This document shows positions 1 through 7,622 of a DNA stretch of 12,884 nucleotides, piece by piece; within the stretch, counting starts at the first letter, position 1, and every line of letters starts with the position of its first letter. The position numbers and the translations under genes were made by a program. Source of the stretch: Dysgonomonas mossii. Its GTDB lineage: Bacteria; Bacteroidota; Bacteroidia; Bacteroidales; Dysgonomonadaceae. The notes beneath the pieces are model-generated. The model made no database searches. It saw only the letters and a list, made by a program, of their open reading frames with translations, and was not told the DNA's origin. The DNA lies in the NCBI RefSeq assembly GCF_004569505.1, contig NZ_SPPK01000013.1, positions 1 through 12,884 on the forward strand, in the 5' to 3' direction.

Positions 1-1
1 G

Positions 2-91
2 CATATCGTGCGTGAAGGAGATCGCAAGGTTACTGTAGAGATAATAACTAATATCGACTATTGGAACTTTATGCCAAAAAGAGATTACTAA
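2..91 (+). CDS. 3' end of an unidentified protein gene (partial)
   Basis: The window opens inside a reading frame that is open for 29 codons and ends in TAA at 89-91. The visible C-terminus reads HIVREGDRKVTVEII and ends in WNFMPKRDY. It looks coding, with alternating hydrophobic and charged residues that suggest a terminal beta-strand, and it is richer in G+C than the DNA that follows. I do not recognise the family, and too little is present to assign a function. It points toward the RloC-like gene but is separated from it by about 850 bp of decayed DNA, so it is probably not part of the same operon. It may be a flanking host gene marking the island boundary. Confidence 0.5.
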   Translation, partial: HIVREGDRKVTVEIITNIDYWNFMPKRDY

Positions 92-139
92 GTATTTCGT
101 CTTAAAGTATTGTTAATAGCTACAAAATTATAAAAAGAA

Positions 140-192
140 ACGTCGAAAACTCTATCGCATCCTATACCGACATCATAAAGCCAGTCAGCCCC
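140..192 (-). pseudogene. Possible tmRNA (ssrA) 5'-end fragment
   Basis: Read on the - strand from 192, the sequence begins GGGGCTGACTGGCTTT and continues with a CGGTAT and ATGCG pattern. From memory this resembles the 5' end of Bacteroidetes tmRNA, where GGGGCTGA forms one side of the acceptor stem. After the first 16 bases the match is gapped, and no tag-peptide region or 3' half is present before the + strand gene end at 91. It therefore cannot be a full tmRNA. It could be an integration scar at ssrA, a degenerate fragment or a coincidence. Confidence 0.2.
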
Positions 193-244
193 ATTGGTTT
201 ATTCCCGCCTGATATATAACGCTTTAATATCAAACTTTAGATGT

Positions 245-266
245 CGAGTAACAAACGAGTAACAAA
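245..266. repeat. Perfect 11-bp tandem repeat, two copies
   Basis: CGAGTAACAAA occurs at 245-255 and again immediately at 256-266. On the - strand it reads TTTGTTACTCG twice. Paired short direct repeats of this size can be arm-type binding sites for tyrosine recombinases or operator half-sites. I associate similar sequences with the region near integrase genes in Bacteroidetes elements, but that is from memory. No integrase gene is present in the window. Confidence 0.6.
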
Positions 267-300
267 AAACAGTAAAAGTTTGTCTAAACAATATCTAATA

Positions 301-332
301 CAAAGATAATCCTTTTTTAGTATACATACCAA
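301..332 (-). promoter_or_regulatory. Candidate leftward Bacteroidetes-type promoter
   Basis: On the - strand TATCTTTG (308 to 301) fits the TAnnTTTG -7 consensus. A TTG (332 to 330) lies 21 bases upstream, which is acceptable for the -33 element. Transcription would run left toward the tandem repeat and the tmRNA-like segment. No intact gene follows, so it may be a leftover from a lost integrase or RNA gene. Confidence 0.3.
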
Positions 333-478
333 GTTCAATGGATATTATTGCTAAGTTCCTAATTAAAGACTCAAATACATTAAATAATAAAAGATGAGAT
401 TCTCATTAAAATGATCAATTATTTGAATCGGATATTGTACATCTATCTTAATATACTTTTATCTCGTATATAAGGGCG

Positions 479-519
479 CATAAAAAATAAATGTTTGTAT
501 TGGTACAATACCAACATTT
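479..519 (-). terminator. Candidate Rho-independent terminator for the - strand pseudogene
   Basis: Bases 489-519 form a dyad with 14-base arms (489-502 and 506-519), a single mismatch and a 3-base loop. On the - strand the stem is followed by ATTTTTTA (488 to 481), giving the hairpin plus T-run layout of an intrinsic terminator. It lies just downstream of the decayed - strand gene. A second, shorter dyad, TTGGTA-CAA-TACCAA (500-514), is interleaved in another register, so a protein-binding site is an alternative. Confidence 0.45.
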
Positions 520-539
520 ATATAAAATAGAATGCAGAA

Positions 540-766
540 TATTTTATGATTAATAAATGCAGAATTTGCAGTAATATACCAAGCTTTGCATTTAGTAATT
601 TTCCATTCTTATCTCTAATTCTCTTTTATATAAACAAATACACTTCTGATGAATACCAGTTGCTTCTGAAACTATGGAAGCCGTAGCCAAATGGTTTTTC
701 CAATAATAAAATACTTTTTTTTAATTGAGAATGACGCTTCTCATTACCTAAATCGAATAAATAATA
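540..766 (-). pseudogene. Frameshifted small mobile-element-type protein (helix-turn-helix-like)
   Basis: Three - strand frames join into one recognisable product. The first reads GNEKRHSQLKK and breaks at an eight-A run (715-722 on the + strand as T). The second reads FYYWKNHLATASIVSEATG followed by IHQKCICLYKRELE, and is lost near 603-615. The third reads WKITKCKAWYITANSAF. Together these match, from memory, a common small Bacteroidetes protein with the patterns TATASMVSEATGI.QK....YKR.LE and C..T...AWYLTTNP, often found near integrative elements. At least two frameshifts are needed, so the gene is dead. Its start cannot be fixed and the ends given are approximate. Removing one A from the eight-A run rejoins the first two segments. 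Confidence 0.55.
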
Positions 767-891
767 TTAATTCATAAGATTATTTAGAAAAGAGCATAAT
801 TGTTGGATAAGGCTTTCAAGTAAATCCTATACTATCACAATTAAATTGAGATCACTCTTTTATCCCAATAATATAGAAATATTTTAGATGG

Positions 892-917
892 TTGAGATTG
901 TTTTTTAGTTAAATTTG
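892..917 (+). promoter_or_regulatory. Candidate promoter of the RloC-sbcDC operon
   Basis: TAAATTTG at 910-917 fits the Bacteroidetes -7 consensus TAnnTTTG and would give a leader of roughly 20 bases before the ATG at 945. The best TTG upstream (892-894) is only 15 bases away, shorter than the usual spacing, so the -33 element is weak. TTGAGAT occurs at 846-852, 892-898 and 915-921, the last overlapping the -7 element, which could mark a regulator site. Confidence 0.35.
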
Positions 918-944
918 AGATTCATTTATAACAGTAAATAATAT

Positions 945-3263
945 ATGGCTAAGAAAACACAAATATCAATAAATATTGATTGTAAAAATCTAGCACCAAT
1001 AAGCAATTTAAGCCAAAAGATCACAAGGTTTCAGAGAATGAAACTTGGCATTTATGCTAATAATGGTAGCGGAAAAACTTTTATTAGCCGAATGTTTGCA
1101 CTGGCGGAGAATATAGACGCTCTCCCTCAAAGCTGTGATAAATACATATCTTTAGAAAAAGAAGAATGTGAATTCAATTTTAAAGTTAATAATCTAGAAA
1201 CAGACGAAAATGGGCATAATACTGAAACTGTTGTTGACAATCTTAATATTAAATTATATAAAGGAAGGCCTCCTATAGTATCAGATTCCAGATATAAATA
1301 TCATGTTTTTAATAGTGATTATATAGATAAAAATGTGCGTCAAATTAGCTATTCTAAAGATGGGAACAATATTATTGGATTTATTTTAGGAGAAGGAAAT
1401 ATAGATATTGAAGCAGAAAAAGATCAATTGAAATTATTAGTAGAAAAACAAAAAGCAACAGAAGACATAATCAGAAATTCCGTAGAAACGACATTAGAAA
1501 ATAAAATTAACTTAATAAAGGACATAAAGCGTCTCCAAGAATATAAAGACTTATTAAAATTCGAATCGATAATAAGTAAAGACTCATCCCCATTTATATT
1601 TGATGTCAGCTACGAGACTGCTTACCAACAGTATGATTCGATCAAGAATTTCCCTGATGACATATTAGATATTGAATCTATAAAATCAATTGAAATACCT
1701 ATAGATTTAATTCAAGAGATACAAGATTACTTAGTTCAAAATTTTGAATTAAGTAATCTTGCTATAGAGTTCAAAGAGATTGTTAAATCTAAGTATAATT
1801 TTATAACTCAAGGTTTAGATTTATTAGCAGATGATAATTTATGCCCATTTTGTGAACAATTTCTAGCAGAAGATGCTCTCTCCTTAATTGATAAGTATAA
1901 TAAGTTCCTAAAAGATACCGAGTCTAAAACAATACAAAGGTTAGAAGATTATATTAAACAACTAGATTTACTAGTTTTAAAAGTTAATAGCTTACAAGAT
2001 ATCACTAACAAGAGAAAAATTGTGTTTGACAACTATACTTCAATGTATATTTTTTCAATGAAAGATATATCTCTAAATATTTTAGAAGATAATGATATTG
2101 AAAGAGCTATTAATTGTATTGATACTCTAAAAAAACATATAGCACAGAAAATAAAAAATATTGGGAAAACGGTAGATTTTCAAAAAAATGATTTAGAGCA
2201 AATATTAATAGGATTTAATAACATTATTGCGAGCAACAATGAGAAAATAATAAGATTGAATACGAGAAAAAATGATATTCACGAAGAAAATAAAAATATT
2301 CGAAGAGTAATTTGCAAACTTGTATACAATGAGTTGTTGATAATTAATCACTCTAATAAGGAAATATTACATTCTTTAGCAAAACAAATAAAAAGTAAGG
2401 ACGAAGAAATTAAAATGAAATTAGCAACAGTACAAATAGAAAGAAGAAGTATAGTTGCTAAGACAATACAACAAGTCCTCCAATACTTTTTTGCTGATAA
2501 ATATAAATTTGATGAATCTACATTCTCCTTTTATCTAAAAGATAAATCATTGAAATCGGATCAGTTATCTAGTGTTTTTAGTGATGGGGAAAAGAGCCTA
2601 GTCGCATTTGCTTATTATTTAGGAGATGTACATCTAAAGATTCAAAAGTCTAGTGATTATAAAAAACTATTCTTTATCATAGATGACCCTATTTCAAGTC
2701 TTGATTTTAATTATGTATATACAATGGCTAGTATTCTAAAGGACTTTTCTATCCTTTATCCAAATATAGAAAAGAATAAAGAAAGGCTTCTAGTGCTAAC
2801 TCATAATATTGAATTTATGAGAATATTAGCAGTTAATGAAATCATAGTTAAAAAATTATTCTTAAGAAATGGAACTTTAGAAGAATTTAATACAAACTAT
2901 ACAATCCCATATATTGAACATTTATGTGATATATATGAAATATCTATTGGGAAAAAATCACCATCGCATACAACAGGTAATTCTATACGACATATTATTG
3001 AGACAATAATTAGATTCGAAAACTGTAGTATAACAGACAGTAAGAATGATACCATATATGATTTCATGAAGGATAAACTTAATGAAGATATTGCAACTTA
3101 TACCTTTATGCAAGATCTTTCTCATGGAGCTTATAGACCAGAACAACCTACATTGACAGAGGAACAATATGGAAAAGTTTGTATCGCTTTGATAGAGCTT
3201 ATCAAAAAAAGGTATGAAGGGCAAATAAAATTTATTGAGAAATATGAAAGGGCAATAATATGA
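945..3263 (+). CDS. RloC/PrrC-like AAA_13 ATPase with zinc hook, candidate anticodon nuclease
   Basis: This is a cytoplasmic ABC/SMC-type ATPase of 772 residues. It has Walker A ANNGSGKT (38-45), a long helical, probably coiled-coil middle (about 150-510) with CPFC at 300-303 as a Rad50-like zinc hook, a signature-like SDGEKS (546-551), Walker B ending in DDP with D-loop SSLD (580-587), and switch histidine H620. DDPISSLD is typical of AAA_13 (PF13166), the family of PrrC and RloC. About 60 residues past H620, R682-x3-E686 and H727 (in SHG) form a set laid out like PrrC Arg320/Glu324/His356, so tRNA anticodon cleavage is plausible but unproven. No Shine-Dalgarno sequence is seen. The ATG at 945 is chosen because the next Met (M32) would remove the first strand before Walker A. 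The gene is much more AT-rich than its neighbours and overlaps sbcD by ATGA. A non-nuclease AAA_13 defence ATPase is the main alternative. Confidence 0.75.
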   Translation: MAKKTQISINIDCKNLAPISNLSQKITRFQRMKLGIYANNGSGKTFISRMFALAENIDALPQSCDKYISLEKEECEFNFKVNNLETDENGHNTETVVDNLNIKLYKGRPPIVSDSRYKYHVFNSDYIDKNVRQISYSKDGNNIIGFILGEGNIDIEAEKDQLKLLVEKQKATEDIIRNSVETTLENKINLIKDIKRLQEYKDLLKFESIISKDSSPFIFDVSYETAYQQYDSIKNFPDDILDIESIKSIEIPIDLIQEIQDYLVQNFELSNLAIEFKEIVKSKYNFITQGLDLLADDNLCPFCEQFLAEDALSLIDKYNKFLKDTESKTIQRLEDYIKQLDLLVLKVNSLQDITNKRKIVFDNYTSMYIFSMKDISLNILEDNDIERAINCIDTLKKHIAQKIKNIGKTVDFQKNDLEQILIGFNNIIASNNEKIIRLNTRKNDIHEENKNIRRVICKLVYNELLIINHSNKEILHSLAKQIKSKDEEIKMKLATVQIERRSIVAKTIQQVLQYFFADKYKFDESTFSFYLKDKSLKSDQLSSVFSDGEKSLVAFAYYLGDVHLKIQKSSDYKKLFFIIDDPISSLDFNYVYTMASILKDFSILYPNIEKNKERLLVLTHNIEFMRILAVNEIIVKKLFLRNGTLEEFNTNYTIPYIEHLCDIYEISIGKKSPSHTTGNSIRHIIETIIRFENCSITDSKNDTIYDFMKDKLNEDIATYTFMQDLSHGAYRPEQPTLTEEQYGKVCIALIELIKKRYEGQIKFIEKYERAII

Positions 3264-4471
3264 TCATGCTCCACACCGCCGATTGGCACATAGGACAATA
3301 CTTTTTCGGTTATGACCGTAAAGAAGAACATACATATTTCTTTGACTGGCTAAAAAAGACGATCAAAGAACAGCAAGTGGATATACTACTTGTTGCCGGA
3401 GATATATTTGACAGTCCGAACCCATCTGCCGAATCGCAAAAAATATACTATCGTTTTCTTAGAGAAGTAACAACAGAGAATCCCAACCTACAAATAGTTA
3501 TCATTGCAGGTAATCATGATTCTTCCGGGCGATTAGAAGCCCCGAATCCTCTTCTGGAAGAGATGAATGTATATATAAGAGGAATCGTTAGCAAAAATGA
3601 AGATGGAGAAATTGATTGCCGACAGCTATTTGTACCTCTATCTAAAGATGGAGAAGTGCAGGCTTGGTGCATTGCAGTACCCTATCTTCGTCAAGGAGAT
3701 TATCCCAATGCTGAGAGTTATGCAAAAGGAGTTTCTGCTCTTTATGATAAACTACATTCGGAGTTGCAACAAATAAAAGAAACCGATTTGCCAGTTATTG
3801 TAATGGGGCACTTACAGGCAACGGGCTCTGAAATTTCCGAGAATGATCGTTCCGAACGAACTATTATCGGAGGTTTGGAATGTATCTCTCCTGAAGTATT
3901 TGATAAAAAAGATATTGTTTATACGGCTTTAGGTCATTTACATAAACCACAAAGAGTATCCAAACGTGAGAATGTGCGTTATGCGGGCAGTCCTTTACCG
4001 ATGTCTTTTGCGGAAAAAAATTACAAGCAAGGAGCAAATCTGATCGAAATAGAAAATGGTCAATTGAAAAATATAGAGCGTTTAGACTTTGAACCATTAG
4101 TGGGTTTAATTAGCTTACCTAAACAGCCAAAACCGTTAGCTGAAATTCTAGAAGAAATAAAATCATTACCTGACGGTGAAATAACAAAAGCATCTCCTTA
4201 TTTGGAATTGAAAGTTTTATTGACTGAGCCGGAGCCATCCATGCGCAATCAAATAGAAGAAGCATTACAAGGTAAAGCTGTTCGGTTGGCAATTGCTGTT
4301 CCTTTTAAAGTTAAATCGGATAGAAAATCAAAAGTGATTACCTATGAAGAATTAAAGACAATCAATCCGATGGAAATGGCAGAAGATGTTTTTACAAGTC
4401 GTTATGGTAACGAGATGCCCGATAAGATGAAATCTCTTTTACAAACAGTGATACACGAAATCAATTTATGA
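3260..4471 (+). CDS. sbcD: Exonuclease subunit SbcD (Mre11-like phosphoesterase)
   Basis: SbcD is the metal-dependent nuclease subunit of the SbcCD complex, which cuts DNA hairpins and blocked double-strand ends. All metallophosphoesterase motifs are visible: D8-x-H10 in HTADWH, GDIFD (47-51), GNHD (84-87), GH (183-184) and GHLH (225-228). The length, 403 residues, is close to E. coli SbcD (about 400). The ATG at 3260 is chosen because MIMLHTADWH matches the usual start pattern of SbcD; the ATG at 3266 would leave only two residues before the HTAD motif. The start overlaps the preceding stop as ATGA, and its own stop overlaps the sbcC start in the same way, so the three genes are probably translationally coupled. 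No internal promoter is evident before it. Confidence 0.95.
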   Translation: MIMLHTADWHIGQYFFGYDRKEEHTYFFDWLKKTIKEQQVDILLVAGDIFDSPNPSAESQKIYYRFLREVTTENPNLQIVIIAGNHDSSGRLEAPNPLLEEMNVYIRGIVSKNEDGEIDCRQLFVPLSKDGEVQAWCIAVPYLRQGDYPNAESYAKGVSALYDKLHSELQQIKETDLPVIVMGHLQATGSEISENDRSERTIIGGLECISPEVFDKKDIVYTALGHLHKPQRVSKRENVRYAGSPLPMSFAEKNYKQGANLIEIENGQLKNIERLDFEPLVGLISLPKQPKPLAEILEEIKSLPDGEITKASPYLELKVLLTEPEPSMRNQIEEALQGKAVRLAIAVPFKVKSDRKSKVITYEELKTINPMEMAEDVFTSRYGNEMPDKMKSLLQTVIHEINL

Positions 4472-7400
4472 AGATATTAGCAATCAGAGGGAGAAATCTG
4501 GCATCACTGGAAGGTGAATTCGATATTGATTTTACTGTCGAACCTCTAAAATCGTCAGGGATATTTGCTATCACAGGGCAAACAGGCGCCGGTAAATCGA
4601 CTATATTAGATGCCCTTTGTCTTGCTCTTTTCGATAATGCTCCGAGATTAAATAAAGCAGAATCTTCTGTCAATGTGTATGATGTAGAAGACAAGACGAT
4701 CACCCAAAAAGATAGTCGTAATATTCTAAGAAGGGGGACGAGTGAGGGTTATGCCGAAGTTGACTTTATTGCCCTGAATGGAGATAAATATCGTTCCCGA
4801 TGGATGGTAAGACGAGCTAGAGGGAAAGCTGATGGAGCTTTACAAGCAACGTCTATCAAATTGAATAATCTTACTAAAAATAATGAGGAACAAGGAACCA
4901 AAAGTAATTTACTCAATCGGATTGTAGAACTAATTGGGCTAACTTTTGATCAATTTACACGCGCCGTTTTGCTGGCTCAGGGAGATTTTGCAAATTTCCT
5001 TAAAGCTAAGTCGAGCGAGAAAGCTGAATTGTTGGAAAAACTGACAGGAACAGAAATATATTCTAAAATATCAGTTTCCATCTACCAAAAAACAACTGGA
5101 GCGAGAACTGCTCTTGATCTGATTCTCCAACGGATGAACGATATCAAACTTTTAACCGATGAAGAGTTGGGAGTACTCATCAGTGAGAAAAAGACAAAGA
5201 ACGAAGAATTAAAACCATTCAAAATTCAAACTAATCAGATAGAGAGAAAACTATCATGGATTAAAGAAGATCAACAGATAAAATATGAACTCGATCTGGC
5301 TGAGAAAGAACTTGAAATTATTCAGACAGCGATAAGAGAAGCTTCTTCACGCTACGAGTACATGGATATGATAGATAAATCCTTAGAGATACGGGATCCT
5401 TATATTGAATTTATCAACAAGAATAATGGGCAGAAAAATATATTAGCTGAAATAGAAAATAATGAGTCTAGCCTTAAAAGCATATCCGAACAATTAGAAA
5501 AGATTTCTAAATCTCTCTCTGAAACTAAAAAAACACAGCAAGAGTCAGAGATAAAATATAATAGTCTAAAGCCCGATATGAATTTAGCTAAAGAGCTCGA
5601 TCTGAAAATTCAAGTCTTAATAGAGAAGCAGGCTGAGTCAAAAAAGGAATTGGAAACATACAGGAAGCAGTTGTTAAATTCTGATCAAACTATAGCTAAT
5701 TTAAAAGATTCTAAAGAGAAAACGACTAAAGATAAGGATCAACTGGAAAAATGGTTCTCGGATAATGAAGCTTACAAAACTATTGTATCAAAAATTGACC
5801 TGATAGAAAACCTTATTAATACAGCCTATTCTGCACAACAACAAAAAAGAAATGCATCTAACAGTTTGAATACAAACATATCCATGTTGGCAACATCTCA
5901 GGAGCAACTGAAAACGTTGGACGCAGAAGCCGAACGATTGAACAATCTTCTACCCACAGAGATAATTAATCTTAGACATAAATTGGTAGATGGCGAGGCT
6001 TGTCCTGTTTGTGGGAGTTCTCATCATCCGTTTAAAGATAATGTTGAGCAATCTCAGAAAATAAATGAAGAGGAATTAGAAACTAATAAGCAGAGAGTTC
6101 AGAATAATATCGACAAATTAAAAAGACAGATTGAGCAAACCCAAAAAGGTATAACAGAATTCGAAACTTACATCAAGAATTTTGCGGAACAATATACCAA
6201 CTCATACAATAATCTAAAAGATAATTTGAATCTACTCCCCGACTGGGAAATAAAGTTTAACTCAGCAGTTTTAAGTAAAGAACTCTCTTCGTTTACCTCC
6301 CAATGGAATGAAAACAAAGAAAGATTAGATAGCTCTGTCTTATTGCTAGAGAACGTTTCAGCCAGAATTATTACCGATGAGAAAGCAAAAAACCTTATTC
6401 TCGAAAACATATCCAATAAGGAGAGATCGCACCGGACAGAAGAAGAGGCATATCAGAAGAATATAGAACAACGTAAGCAACTTCTGGATGGTAAGTCAGT
6501 AGTAGAAGTTGAGAAATATTATACTAATCTAAGAGAATCCCAATCTAAACTATTTGAAGACTTAAATACCGAGAAAGAAAAAGTTGATGCACAAAAATCC
6601 TCTCTGACTGGTAAAATAGAACAACAGAAGAAAGACTCCGAAGCTAATGAAAAAGAAATAGATCGTCTTAAAATACAAATAGACGAATGGTTAAAAGACG
6701 AGAAGCATCAGATAAATGCTAAAATACTGAAAGATTTGATTTCAAAATCACGGGAATGGATCAATCAAGAAAAGCTGTATCTTACAGAAATACAAAATAA
6801 ACGGCTGACGACAGAGGCGACATTAGCCGAGCGAAAGAAAAGAGGTTTGAAACATCAGGAATCAGAGGACAAACCTTTAGATGAAGAAACAAAAGACAGC
6901 TTATCTGAAAATATAAATATAATCTCTGGACTAACTGAAAATATAAATAAACGACTATCCGAAATAGAGGTTACTTTATTGAGCCACGAAAGAGGGAAAG
7001 AGCAATTCAAGACTTTCGAAAAAGAATTGAAGGAAAAATCAGAGCTTTATGAAAATTGGGCAAAGCTCAATGATCTCTTGGGTTCTGCCAATGGCAATAA
7101 ATTCAAGACTATCGCTCAAGGCTATACACTGGATGTGTTACTAAGCTATGCAAATAAACATCTTGAGGATTTAACTCAACGTTATAGCCTGGAAAAAATC
7201 CCTGATACATTAGCTCTGCAAGTTGTAGATAACGATATGTTGGGAGAGGTTCGCTCAGTACATTCATTATCGGGTGGAGAATCGTTCCTGATATCTTTGG
7301 CTTTGGCGCTTGGTCTGTCTTCTCTTTCATCAAACAGGATGAAAATAGAATCTCTCTTTATTGACGAAGGCTTTGGTGCATTGGATATTGATACCCTTAG

Positions 7401-7551
7401 TATTGCTATGGATGCATTAGATAACCTACAGACTCAGGGACGGAAGATTGGAGTTATCTCCCATGTGGAAGAAATGAAAGAACGCATAACAACTCAGATT
7501 CAGGTGATAAAGTCTGCAAATGGGAGAAGTAGTGTGAGAATTGTAGGATAG
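4468..7551 (+). CDS. sbcC: Exonuclease subunit SbcC (Rad50-like ATPase)
   Basis: SbcC is the ATPase and DNA-tethering subunit that pairs with SbcD. The N-terminal half-domain holds Walker A GQTGAGKST (37-45). Two very long coiled-coil arms rich in Lys, Glu and Gln flank the zinc hook CPVC (512-515), which joins two SbcC molecules through one zinc ion. The C-terminal half-domain has the signature LSGGES (934-939), Walker B with D966-E967 followed by a GALD D-loop, and switch histidine H999 in ISHVEEM. The 1027-residue length and near-central hook fit a complete SbcC. The ATG at 4468 overlaps the sbcD stop by ATGA, and the first residues MKILAIRGRNLASL match the usual SbcC start. No damage or missing motif is seen. 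Confidence 0.96.
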   Translation: MKILAIRGRNLASLEGEFDIDFTVEPLKSSGIFAITGQTGAGKSTILDALCLALFDNAPRLNKAESSVNVYDVEDKTITQKDSRNILRRGTSEGYAEVDFIALNGDKYRSRWMVRRARGKADGALQATSIKLNNLTKNNEEQGTKSNLLNRIVELIGLTFDQFTRAVLLAQGDFANFLKAKSSEKAELLEKLTGTEIYSKISVSIYQKTTGARTALDLILQRMNDIKLLTDEELGVLISEKKTKNEELKPFKIQTNQIERKLSWIKEDQQIKYELDLAEKELEIIQTAIREASSRYEYMDMIDKSLEIRDPYIEFINKNNGQKNILAEIENNESSLKSISEQLEKISKSLSETKKTQQESEIKYNSLKPDMNLAKELDLKIQVLIEKQAESKKELETYRKQLLNSDQTIANLKDSKEKTTKDKDQLEKWFSDNEAYKTIVSKIDLIENLINTAYSAQQQKRNASNSLNTNISMLATSQEQLKTLDAEAERLNNLLPTEIINLRHKLVDGEACPVCGSSHHPFKDNVEQSQKINEEELETNKQRVQNNIDKLKRQIEQTQKGITEFETYIKNFAEQYTNSYNNLKDNLNLLPDWEIKFNSAVLSKELSSFTSQWNENKERLDSSVLLLENVSARIITDEKAKNLILENISNKERSHRTEEEAYQKNIEQRKQLLDGKSVVEVEKYYTNLRESQSKLFEDLNTEKEKVDAQKSSLTGKIEQQKKDSEANEKEIDRLKIQIDEWLKDEKHQINAKILKDLISKSREWINQEKLYLTEIQNKRLTTEATLAERKKRGLKHQESEDKPLDEETKDSLSENINIISGLTENINKRLSEIEVTLLSHERGKEQFKTFEKELKEKSELYENWAKLNDLLGSANGNKFKTIAQGYTLDVLLSYANKHLEDLTQRYSLEKIPDTLALQVVDNDMLGEVRSVHSLSGGESFLISLALALGLSSLSSNRMKIESLFIDEGFGALDIDTLSIAMDALDNLQTQGRKIGVISHVEEMKERITTQIQVIKSANGRSSVRIVG

Positions 7552-7622
7552 ATTATTATCTTTAAACCTTATTAAAATAAGAAAGGTATTTCAAACTAAT
7601 TATAACAAAGAGTTCTCTAGCT

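Larger units (their letters stand above)
92..944. other. Gene-free, AT-rich region with decayed mobile DNA
   Basis: No intact gene of believable length is visible on either strand. The stretch holds an 11-bp tandem repeat (245-266), a - strand segment resembling a tmRNA 5' end (about 140-192), a candidate - strand promoter (301-332), a hairpin followed by a T-run on the - strand (about 479-519), a frameshifted - strand pseudogene (about 540-766), and a candidate promoter for the gene at 945. A 10-bp direct repeat, AATGCAGAAT, occurs at 531-540 and 556-565. The overall picture is of degraded accessory DNA between a host gene and the four-gene cluster. Confidence 0.7.

Noticed and set aside
338..397. 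Small + strand open frame of 19 codons starting MDIIAKF
   Set aside because: Too short, no recognisable motif and no initiation signal. It lies in AT-rich decayed DNA where such frames are expected by chance.
394..406. Short dyad ATGAGA-T-TCTCAT, and a related TGAGAA...TTCTCA at 726-743
   Set aside because: Six-base arms are common in AT-rich DNA. The second copy lies within the decayed - strand gene, so no regulatory role can be argued.
945..3263. Reading the first gene as an OLD/GajA-type nuclease or as a second SbcC
   Set aside because: No Toprim domain follows the ATPase. The DDPISSLD Walker B region and the C-terminal R-x3-E...H segment fit AAA_13 (PrrC/RloC) better than SbcC, which has DEGFGALD and no such tail.
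3266..3268. Alternative sbcD start at the second ATG
   Set aside because: Starting at 3260 gives the usual residue spacing before the HTADWH motif and the coupled ATGA overlap, so the first ATG is preferred.
7541..7564. Possible promoter between sbcC and the helicase gene (TTG at 7541, TATCTTTA at 7557-7564)
   Set aside because: The -7 element has a mismatch in its last base and the spacing is only 13 bases, too short for a Bacteroidetes promoter. Read-through from sbcC is simpler.
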